Source: Meconema thalassinum (lineage: Eukaryota; Arthropoda; Insecta; Orthoptera; Tettigoniidae). From it: 64,000 bases of DNA. A model generated the notes under the pieces. The model did no database searches. It was given only the letters and a program-made list of their open reading frames with translations, and had not been told where the DNA came from. A program made the position numbers and the translations under genes. Every line of letters starts with the position of its first letter. Position 1 is the stretch's first letter. Where the stretch lies: positions 1,216,044,609 through 1,216,108,608 of the forward strand of contig OX336388.2 of NCBI GenBank assembly GCA_946902985.2. Direction: 5' to 3'. Positions 54,680 through 64,000 of this stretch are shown here, piece by piece.

Positions 54680-56172
54680 TGTGTTGTTGTTTGAGTCTTC
54701 AGTCTTTTGACTGGTTTGATGCAGCTCTCCATGCCTCCCTGTCCTGAGCTAATCGTTTCATCTCTACATAGCTACCACACCCTACATCCGAGGCAATCTG
54801 TTTAACATATTCTAACCTTGGTCTACCCCTACAGTTCTTGTCCTCGACCCTTCCTTCCATAACTAAGCTTGCTATTCCTGGGTGTCTAATATGTGTCCTA
54901 CCAACCTATCTCTTCTCTTCATTAGCAGTCGCCAGAAACATCTCTCCTCTCCCACTCGTCTTAATACCTCTTTGTTTGTAACCCTATCTACCCATCTGAT
55001 CTTCATCATTCTCCTGTAACACCACATTTCAAATGCTTCAATTCTCCTCTTTTCTGCTGCACCAATAGTCCAGTTTCACTTCCATAGAGCGCCACGCTCC
55101 AGACAAAGGTTTTCAAAAATGACTTCCTAATACCTAAATCTATATTCGATGTCAGCAGATTCCTTTTTTGTAGAAATGCTTTTCTTGCCTGAGCCAACCT
55201 ACTTTTTATATCCTCTTTGCTTCGTCCATCACTGGTTATTCTGCTTCCTAAGTAACAGAAATCTCCTACTTCCTTCAGCTTTTCACCTGCCAATTTGATC
55301 TCCATAGAGGTTTCTGATTTATTTCGGCTGCATTCCAGTATTTTTGTTTTACATTTATCAATTTTCATCATGAATTCTTTCCGTAATACGGAGTCCATAC
55401 CATTCAAAAACTCATTCAAATCCTCAGGCTTGTTGGCCAAGATGACGATGTCATCAGCAAATCTCAGAGTTGAAATTATTTCTCCTTGAATCTTCACTCC
55501 CACTTTAAATTTTTCTCTAATTTCCTTCATTGCTTGTTCAATGTAAAGATTGAAAAGTATGGGTGATAAGTTGCAGCCTTGCCTTACACCTTTCTGAATA
55601 CCAGCTTCTCTCTCATGTCCTTCAACTCGAATGACTGCTGTCTGGTTTCTGTATAGATTGTATATCACCCTCCTATCCCTGTACTTTATTCCAATCGATT
55701 TCAAAATGTCAAACAATTTAGTCCAATCAACGTTATCAAAAGCCTTTTCTAAGTCTACAAAAGCCATGAACGTTCTCTTATCTTTCCTTATTCTACCTTC
55801 CAAAATCAGCCTAAGACTTAGTACAGCTTCCCTTGTTCCTACATTTCTCCTGAAACCAAACTGGTCTTCACCCAACTCCGTTTCTATCTGGCTCTCAATC
55901 CTCTTGTAAATTATTCTAGACAGGATCTTTGAAGCATGAGTAATCAAGCTGATTGTACGGTAATCTTCACATCTGTCAGCTCCCACTTTCTTTGGTATAG
56001 GGATGATTACATTCTTCTTGAAATCAGGGGATACCTCACCTGTCTCATAAATCCTACACACCAAGTGAAATAACCTGATCAGACCTTCCTCTCCTATGCA
56101 GCGTAGCAACTCAATCGGTATATCATCTATGCCTGGTGCTTTGTTCCTGCTTAAGTCTTCCAAAGCTCTATC
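54680..56172 (-). mobile_element. LINE, 5'-truncated, with 10-bp TSD
   Basis: AAGTTACTGT at 54670-54679 and 56173-56182. The minus-strand 3' end has an AAC tail (plus: GTTGTTGTTTGAG). 1493 bp starting within the RT domain, only 230 bases upstream of the ALAD exon at 56403. Confidence 0.92.
55006..56172 (-). pseudogene. LINE reverse transcriptase
   Basis: Open for 385 codons from 56163: KAPGIDDIPIELLR, IPIPKKVGADRCEDYRTISL, DQFGFRRNVGTREAVL, AFVDLEKAFDNVDW, GVRQGCNLSPILFNLYIEQ and the catalytic LRFADDIVILA, then FCYLGSRITSDGRS and FVWSVALYGSET. A frameshift near 55065 leads to IGAAEKRRIEAFEMWCYRRM, VLRRVGEERCFWRL and, near the end, LAQDREAWRAA (about 54740). All RT catalytic residues are present, endonuclease absent. 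Confidence 0.92.
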
Positions 56173-56402
56173 AAGTTACTGTACAGTTATTATTAAGTAA
56201 AGTTTATTCTGTTGTCATGAATTATGTTTCTTATTAAGTTCTAGCAACATCCCCAGTTATTCCTTTATGGGATGCAAGTTGGCAAGGTTTAATTCCAGAC
56301 ATGTTGAATGAAATGGACAGTAAACTTGCTGTCTTAGCTGATTGCCCATGGAACATTCTAATTCATATTTTAAAGTGACTATCTAAACTCTGGATGTTTC
56401 AG

Positions 56403-56635
56403 GTGCACACATAGTTGCTCCATCAGATATGATGGATGGTAGAATTTCTGCAATAAAGAATGCTCTGCTTGAGGCAGGTTTAGGAAACAGAGTGAATGTC
56501 CTCTCTTACTCAGCCAAATTCGCCTCGGGATTTTATGGCCCTTTCCGAGATGTTACCAAGTCTGCTCCTGTATTTAGTGACCGCAAGTGCTACCAGCTTC
56601 CTCCGGGAAGCAAAGGACTGGCAAAGCGAGCTGTT
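56403..56635 (+). CDS. ALAD: ALAD (porphobilinogen synthase) internal exon with active-site lysine
   Basis: Follows a GTTTCAG acceptor (56402) and completes the Gly codon split at 36751. It codes for [40 protein letters not shown] and PFRDVTKS ... [17 protein letters not shown]. The Lys of SYSAKFAS corresponds to active-site K199 of the human enzyme, and KCYQLPPG holds the conserved Cys223. 233 bases, ends in phase 0 at GTT|GTAAGT (56635/56636). No decay. The ATG at 56429 is internal. Confidence 0.97.
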
Positions 56636-58879
56636 GTAAGTTCAACAAGTTTCTCTTTTCTATAGCTGTTTATCAGTTGGAATCGGTATCTGTGTGAACT
56701 TTTATGTTTCTATTGCTAGATGATTTTCCATTATTGCCAGAATAAGTGAGGCTGCATAAAGTAGTATCTTGTACATCATTGCTCACAGTAGAAGTGTGCA
56801 ACCCCAAAATGGTTTTATTTATTTATTTATTTCAAAACAGGCTCCTGAGCTATGGCTCATGATGATGCAGTACATAAAATTGTAATTCATGACAGTGAAA
56901 AGAATAACCTGTTATTACAAGTATGTGAACAGTAGTAACAATATATTGGAAGAGACATAACAGTGTAAACATTTATAATTTCAAGTTTACTTTTATATTT
57001 CACTAGAGAAGGAAACTCTCGTATGTACTCGGAGAGACTATTGAAGTATTAATGGAGTAATGCCACAAGAAGTTGTTGCAATACTTGAATGAATGAATGA
57101 ATGAACAGGGTTACAGTAAATTTTGTTAGCTCCTATTGTTTCATGCGCATGCAAATCAGAGTTCAACTTGCACAGTGTATTGGAGTGAGCTACCTTATTT
57201 TTCATTTCATACAGCATGATTGCAGAAGCTTTATTAATGAGACTATTTAGAGATAGAACATACCTGTTTGCTCGGTGTTAAAATGGGTAAGTTGAAGAGT
57301 ATCTTCAGTGCTCTTTTATTCAATATGTTGGCCTTTTCAAGGCATTCCTTTTTTACAGCATGCCCAGATGTGGATCATGTATGTAAGATGGAATTCAGTT
57401 AGTAAATGAAAAATAAATTCAAAAGTCCTCTAGAAAATGTGTTTTAAGTCGACTTAAATTGCCAAACCTATTAAAAACCTATTAAATCCTAAGGGATCTA
57501 ATTACAAAAGCATCCTTTTGGCTCAAAGTAAACAGTGCCATGATTTCCCTACAGCCGAATGGGTTCAGTCAAGAACTGCAATTTACCTAAATGAAAGTTA
57601 TCAATTGTTTTGAAAAGTAATCCGATATACAGTATTGTCTGGAACATGCGTTTGTTCAAAACAATTGTGATAAAATAGAAAAGAAAATAACGTAGCTTAT
57701 TGTATAGTGCACAGAACACTAACGGAGGCAATAAATTAATAATAATAATAATTAAGTCCATCTCTTCTACTTCATTCCAGTTGAACTGCCAGGGACTACT
57801 CATCATTTCTGTTGTTGCATGTGTATCGAGTGCTTTTTTTTTTATTATTATTCATACACGCAGATAGTACTAAGTTGTTGCTGAGACATTACTATTTTTA
57901 CTACTGTACTAGGTAACTGAAATTATTGAAAAAGACTGCCATTTACCGGTTAAATTATGAACTTGTCTTATTCGTCACATTTACTGTTCGATTACAAAAT
58001 GCACCCGCTCCGTAGTCCGAGAGATTATGAGCATTTTTAGGAACGCTGGCGGAGACCAATAATGAAGAAATTGTACAACAACAACAAAATGGGAAAAAAA
58101 GAAGAGAGCCGAGAGCCATGATGATCGAATGGGAATTAAATCTGTTTGATGTGTTTCGAAACAAAGTTTAAAATTTGTCTTGTTGTGATTGAACTGTTCT
58201 CGATTGTATCTCTGTGTTAATCTTTATCATTTGGAAGGAGGCATGTATAAGTATTTGAAGCTGTCGTCTGTGAACTTCGGAACTTCGCCGGAATCGATAA
58301 GTCTGATCTTATTAATATTTATTTAAAATGTATCATCATGCATGAACTACAAGAAGAAGTATTGGTTACTAAAACATGCCCTCCAACTTTTAGTGTTAAC
58401 TTGTCCCTTTCTTCTGTTATATTGTAGAACTAGGTTGGAGATCGTTCAAGTTATTTTTGAGGTTAACCTTGCAACTTATTTATGTCCTTGCCCTTTTATA
58501 ATATACATACGTAGGGGGGGGATCGCGTTGCTTGCTTTATAGGGGTTTAATGTCTTTAGGGTTCTTTTTGTTTGTTTTCTGTATTTGTTGTTTTTCGTAT
58601 TGTATATTTTTCCTCGCGTGTGTTTACGTTTCGATATGCTAGAAGGAACAATACATAGTGACTTCGCGCGTTACCCTTGGGGAGTTGTTTAATGTTGATA
58701 TGTGGGGGCCACGATGGTTATGCCGTGAGCCAGTATTTATTGAAGGTTGCTCTATGGATGGATTGTGTTATGTTGTTGTGTTTAGGGTAAATGATTTAGG
58801 ACTACATATTCCTCCTTGACATTCCATTATAAGCTTGTGTTTTTCTTTATTATTGTGGGTGGGTAAATGTTATTTGATT
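56636..58879. other. Second ALAD intron, first part
   Basis: Starts GTAAGT. A TTTA run (56817-56834) on the plus strand may be the AAAT tail of a minus-strand LINE 3' UTR, but no coding follows. GAAT microsatellite at 57087-57104. The ORFs at 57549-57806 and 57955-58164 (minus) have no domain. Confidence 0.4.
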
Positions 58880-59481
58880 AGTGTGGTTGAAGACTGTGGG
58901 GCACCCATTGGGCACACACTTTGCGCAAGTGCAGTCGATCCTTCATGATGGTGTGCACACTTCCGACGCTCAATCCGACCACGGCGGCTATGGCGTTCAC
59001 TGTCACTCGGCGGTCCTGGGTAATGAGTGCATCAACCAGCCTGACATTGTCATCGGTAATGCAGGGGGGTGCCCCAGACCGGACATAATCGGCTAACGAC
59101 ACCTGTCCTTCCCTGAAGCACTTGTGCCACGCCTTGACCCTTGCAAGGGACATGCAATGTTCACCGTACACTTGTGACATTCGGCGATGAATGTCCGTTC
59201 TCCCTACTCCTTCCGCTGTCAGAAACTGAACAACACCTCTTTGCTCTTCGGTTGACACCTCCATGTCACTGTTTGCAATGTGACTGGCAGCGTTGAACGA
59301 TTGATGCATGCTGCTACTCGCTTTGTATCGTCACGTGACGTGCACGCGTGCCCTCTAGCGACGGGCTGTGACCTTCCACGCTCTGGTCGGAACCACACCT
59401 CGTTACAAACGCCACGATTAGCCGATGTAGTAACCGGTTTGCACATTCCTGCCTCCGGCTCGTTACTTTTTGAACTCACCT
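58880..59481 (-). mobile_element. Mariner, N-terminal half with one TIR (same family as 48779)
   Basis: The minus-strand end at 59481 reads AGGTGAGTTCAAAAAGTAAC (one change from the other copy). The frame 59309-58878 codes for MEVSTEEQRGVVQFLTAEGV (ATG 59264), MSQVYGEHCMSLARVKAWHK and further than the other copy: VVGLSVGSVHTIMKDRLHLR and KVCAQWVPHSL. The 3' half and second TIR are lost at 58880. Confidence 0.9.
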
Positions 59482-61024
59482 TATAATTAGGTTAATGGAT
59501 CCGTTCGGGTGATTATCGGCCAACTTTCTTGATTTATAAAGCATAACCAGCATAATAGAGGCGTACATGTTACTAGTATGCTTTATCGAGTTTATTATTT
59601 TAGATATGTAAAAACATTACAAATATAACCAAGTCAGACAATTATTACGGTTCAAAATGATAAGTAAAATATTTTATTCACAGTCTCCTAATTTCCTAAC
59701 CATGTACACACGTAATCATATGCATTCCAACACTGATATGTCAACACACCAAAATATCGCATATAGCAATGATACTTCACACTTTTCATACAAAAGAAAG
59801 AAACAATATTCAGAAGGAATTGTAATTATCGCCACCTTCAACAGAAATAGTCGGTTAATTATAAGAAATACGCTTGAATCGGGATTTAAAGTCACTTCAT
59901 AATGCTATTCTTATGGGAGACATCTTTGTTTTGCCCAACATCAGCTGATCTTATTTTGGCCCCACGGTCGGCCGGTAGAAGCATAGCGGGCGCCCTCTCT
60001 ATCCTATTGTATGCTCGAAGTGTAAGACTGCTAACAAATGAAGGTCAAATATTTCTATGCTAATTATATTTTAAAGGTAATTCTGCTATCTGAAGAAGGC
60101 TGATAAAGTGAAGGCCCCTCGATGCATCCTCTCCTAATGCCTACTCCACCCTCACTGGTTATATGTTTGCTGTCATGACAACTAAGGTCGCACGACTTAA
60201 AGCCTCACTGGTGTTGCCATACACTGTTGCAAATTAAATTTATGGTGTTTGACAGCGAGGTCATTCTGAGCAAAAATGATTTTCTGTTATTTCATTTGGA
60301 CTTGGGGCAAATTGTGAACAATATAAGCTAGTCTATCTTCATTTCCACATACTTAAGTTTCAAGTAGTACATGATCACACATCTGGTATGCTTTCTTACA
60401 AAGTTATACTTTACATAGGCTACTGGAACTTCTCCATGCCTTTACAATAACACTTGTACATTTTCTTAAATTTTGACAAGGAAAATACTTTTCATTGTTT
60501 TCCTTGCAAGTATACAGTATTGACAAGGCAACACTGAAAAATGGCTTCAAAGATCTTATCTATATACAGTATTATCTTTCACATGACAACTTGGTGTGTT
60601 GTCTCCCATCTGCTATATCCTCCTCGAACTTCTTATTTGCTTAACAATATCTTCCTCTTTTGTGCACTTCAGTAACATATAGGTTTCTGTTTGTTTAATA
60701 AGGCTTTTCCAAACCGAGTTTACCTGTCAATATAAAAAGTTTGTTAGAAGCCATAAATGATAAAAACCATGGATATATTGAAATTGTCATTCAGAAGAAC
60801 ATGGTGAATAGCCTACTGGCACAGGTATTATCACCAAGGTGCACATAAACTCATAAAATCATACTACAAATTGTTTACAAACATCTTATGAAATATAGAC
60901 AGGTCATAAGAACAGAAAGAAACTAATCTCCTTTGATTATCGCAAGCATTAATATTAGCATGAGATGAATATGGTGCAATTGTTAAATTAACCTGCGTGT
61001 GTTGGTTGAAACATATGAAGCACC
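59482..61024. other. Intron sequence without recognised features
   Basis: AT-rich. CAACACTGAAAAATGGCTTC at about 60530 also occurs at 53650, next to the Penelope-like terminus; otherwise nothing recognised. Confidence 0.35.
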
Positions 61025-61362
61025 ATGTTACTTCGGCTTCGGTGGCGTAGTTGGTAGCCTTCGGAGGGGAAGTAAAGCCGGCGGTCCCAAGTCATAGATT
61101 TATGGCATGTAAAAGATCCTTCCACAGACTAAACTTGTGTGAAGCTAAATTTCTAGGTTAGATTTCGATGGAACGCTCTATCAAAGTTCCAACGTTCACC
61201 ACTAGGTATCAGCGACATCTGGTAGTTGAAACTACTTGAAATTGAATGGAACTTGTAGCTCACCCTATGGGTGTCCGCTTGAAGCAGCTATAGCCTCTGG
61301 CGAGCCGAACATGTCCTCGGACACTCCCGGCACTAAAAGCCATACGATAAATAAATACTAAG
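61025..61362 (+). repeat. tRNA-related SINE, family 5
   Basis: A good A box (GGTGGCGTAGTTGGTAGCC) but a degraded B box, a body with GTAAAAGATCCTTCCACAG, and a 3' end CCCGGCACTAAAAGCCATAC followed by an AAAT tail. Resembles a common arthropod SINE. Confidence 0.6.
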
Positions 61363-61549
61363 AGGAAAAGGAGGTACATGGTTGCAGTAGCTGGCGTTCC
61401 AATGCACTTGGTCTTTTACACAGATCAGCTTACGTTTCAGCAAAATATGTATTGTTCATGAACAAAAGCCCAATTTGGTTGAGCATATAAGGCATAACAG
61501 TTGCAACCTTTTCCCTTTCCCTGTAAACAATTCTACTTGACGAACTTTG

Positions 61550-61655
61550 GTTGGTTGGTTGGTTCCTTAGTTTAGGGGCTGCGACAACGCGGTCATGTAG
61601 CCCCGTGTACTTTGGGTGTGTGTAGAATCTGTCTGATAACCGGTGTTAATTGTGA
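61550..61655 (-). repeat. SINE family 2, 3' fragment with 12-bp TSD
   Basis: TGACGAACTTTG at 61538-61549 and 61656-61667. The 106-bp insert has a CCAA-repeat tail on the minus strand (plus: GTTGGTTGGTTGG) and matches 8257-8345. Confidence 0.88.
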
Positions 61656-61834
61656 TGACGAACTTTGCCCTTAGCACTGTGCAAATTGTGCATTGTCCTC
61701 CAGAATTTTGATGTCTACTTCCCAGCAGACTCCTCTATCTTCTTTAACACTTAAGTCTAACGAAAAATTACTGCATGCATTTAAACCTAAATATCAGGAT
61801 GTGGCTCTTAGACAGTCATTTCAGGGGATAAAGC

Positions 61835-62700
61835 CCCCCAGGGGCTCATAACTAGTGGGATGAGTTGGTGACCATGGAACCCCAGCAGAGTCCGGCATTG
61901 CTTCCACTTACTTGTGCCGGTCTACTCTCTGTCATCCTCTCTTGGTCGACTCTTGTTCTCTTCGAACCTGAACTGTAGAGTATCCGAGGCCTTTCGCTTT
62001 ATCACCTTAATTGGCCTTTGTCTCATCTTTGAGAGATCAGCCCTCTTCTTTTATTTTCATGGTATCTCCTGCCTTCTACTCACAGCCCTAAAGGAGGCTG
62101 GGTGTATGTAATCCCACCACTTATGATGCACCCTGGATAGCGCTACACCTCCAAGTGTTCACGGCTGGTGAGTTCGTGAGTTGGCAACCCCAAGGGATAC
62201 CTAAGCTGGGTCCATTTTCCCCTTTTTCCATTGTCTTTGGTGCAGACCCTCTCCTTTTCCCTTTCAAGTCCCTCTCCTCAAATTTTAATTTTTGTGGACT
62301 GTGCAGTATAGCTGTGCATGTTAAATTGTTCACCATAACTGTGACAGGGAGCTACAGCAAGTCCGGATATCAAAAGTTTGAAACCCGACGCTGACGGCGG
62401 CTATCCTGAGTGTGGTTTTTCTATACTCCTTCCAGGAAAATACCAGGATAGTACCTTATTTCAAGTCCCAGGGCTGATGACCTAAGATGTCCTAAGCCCC
62501 TAATGTGAGTTAACAACTACTACTCAAGGGTTGAGGGCACTTCTTTTCCCTGCCTTCAATTTCCCTATTCCTGTTTTGTCCATTTCTTTGTCTGGTATAT
62601 GTTACAGTAAGTGAGCAGTTAGTTGGAATTGGTAGTTTCGTTTTCCCTGCGATCACCATATCATTAGGGGCCGATAACCTAGATGCTAGAGCCCTTAAAA
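61835..62700 (+). repeat. Family A copy, interrupted
   Basis: Head CCCCCCAGGGGCTCATAACT and first half to about 62103, then foreign sequence (62104-62519, including a SINE family 2 piece), then the second half from about 62520 to GGGGCCGATAACCTAGATGC and CCCTTAAAACA. Confidence 0.78.
62385..62515 (+). repeat. SINE family 2 piece inside family A
   Basis: GGCTATCCTGAGTGTGG, AAAATACCAGGATAGTACC and AAGTCCCAGGGCTGATGACC align with the reverse of 53900-54060. Opposite orientation to the other family 2 copies. Confidence 0.6.
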
Positions 62701-62714
62701 CAGCTTATCAATAT

Positions 62715-63244
62715 AAAACTCAGCAATTGTTTCTAGGCTTGTGCCGTGTATAATTTTGCCTAGGACACCAAGCTGGCCTATCAGCAGGCTCGTGGTGTCC
62801 CCGCCTGGACCCCCACTGGAGTAGCGAACTGCATGCTACCTCCCATTTTATGAAGCACACCTGCGCCGCTTTACTGCGAAAACTAAAAGCTCAAGCAGCC
62901 ATAACCTCCCTATGAAGGCTTCCAAAAAGATGGTATATTGGCTTTCACGGCCAGTGAATAAAAACTCAGCAATTTTTCTAGGTTTGTGCCGTGTCTTTTT
63001 GGAAGCCTTCATAGGGATGTTATGGCCGCTTGAGCGTTTAGTTCTTGCAGTAAAGTGGCGCAGGTGTGCTTCATAAAATGGAAGGTAGCGCGCAGTTCGC
63101 TACTCCAGTGGGGGATCGGGCGGGGACACCAAGAGCCCGCTGATGAGCCAGCTTGGTGTCCTAGGCGAATCCCCACAAAAGACACGGCACAAACCTAGAA
63201 AAATTGCTGAGTTTTAATTCACTGGCCGTGAAAGACAATATACC
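62715..63244. mobile_element. Foldback (inverted-dimer) element with 13-bp TSD
   Basis: AGCTTATCAATAT at 62702-62714 and 63245-63257. Inside: a plus copy lacking its first 30 bases (62715-62931), the first 63 bases of a second plus copy (62932-62994, starting TGGTATATTGGCTTTCACGG), and a complete minus copy (62995-63244). The two long arms of about 215 bases are nearly perfect inverted repeats. No protein coding. Partial inverted copies with a variable-length TSD are a habit of Penelope-like elements, but family membership is not proven. Confidence 0.75.
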
Positions 63245-63257
63245 AGCTTATCAATAT

Positions 63258-63825
<568 letters not shown>

Positions 63826-63906
63826 TAAAATCATGTTTATTATTATATTGTGGCCTGATTTTGGCTGTTATTTTACTGTTGTACTGTTGTTGTTTATTGG
63901 TAGCAC

Positions 63907-64000
63907 TGGGAGAAGGGTAGAGACCTAACACTTGTATTTTTAGATCTTGAAAAAGCATTTGATAATGTCCCAAGAAAGACTATATGGGAATGCCTAAGAA
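63907..64000 (+). pseudogene. LINE reverse transcriptase start, runs off the window
   Basis: Open to the last base: WEKGRDLTLVFLDLEKAFDN, VPRKTIWECLR. This is RT block with the first catalytic Asp (FLDLEKAFD). It lies in the next ALAD intron, 100 bases after the exon, plus strand. Confidence 0.85.

Noticed and set aside
63121..63190. CTGATGA in the foldback element, suggesting a fourth hammerhead
   Set aside because: The flanks GGACACCAAG and CTTGGTGTCC form a simple 10-bp hairpin around it, the following GAA is not followed by A, and the inverted copy reads CTGATAG. Core not conserved.

Overview
This is eukaryotic DNA, most likely from an arthropod. The density, diversity and nesting of mobile elements suggest a large-genome insect, perhaps a polyneopteran (orthopteroid) lineage; that placement is inference. 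No prokaryotic, CRISPR or genuine tRNA/rRNA feature is supported. The only host gene recognised is ALAD (delta-aminolevulinate dehydratase, porphobilinogen synthase) on the + strand. Three consecutive internal coding exons (36634-36751, 56403-56635, 63688-63804) have proper GT/AG borders and matching phases, and are separated by introns of 19.7 kb and 7.1 kb. They carry the zinc-site cysteines and both active-site lysines. Exons 5' of 36634 were not found, and the 3' end lies beyond the window.

Everything else is transposon or repeat. 1-2016 is an open Ty3/Gypsy pol ORF. 6.3-16.1 kb holds tRNA-derived SINEs, a 5'-truncated Jockey-like LINE (7435-10110), an unidentified retroposed repeat ('family A'), a decayed hAT transposase and a complete non-autonomous hAT (13862-16093, 8-bp TSD) with a SINE and a TA-flanked inverted-repeat element inside it. 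17.8-26.4 kb holds LINEs; the one at 18880-26112 is split by a full-length 3.2-kb RTE-type LINE (13-bp TSD) and by a short hAT (8-bp TSD). 27.3-36.4 kb holds a Tc1 copy, a P-superfamily-like element with a THAP domain and 7-bp TSD, another LINE, and a ZBED-type hAT pseudogene with a triplicated segment.

The long ALAD intron contains a LINE (37985-43834) interrupted by a Helitron with exact TC...CTAG ends, by a family A copy that itself carries a minisatellite and a Penelope-like fragment, and by a TIR element. Further on are a second copy of this LINE split by a hAT, two copies of one mariner family, a segmental duplication preserving a mariner empty site, and inverted Penelope-like units. 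Three of these Penelope-like segments contain hammerhead-ribozyme-like motifs whose helices covary.

The second ALAD intron holds SINEs, a mariner remnant, family A, a 530-bp foldback element with a 13-bp TSD, and, past the last exon, the start of another LINE reverse transcriptase. Many insertions can be ordered in time because target-site duplications and restored reading frames are visible. All coordinates of TE borders without a stated TSD are approximate.
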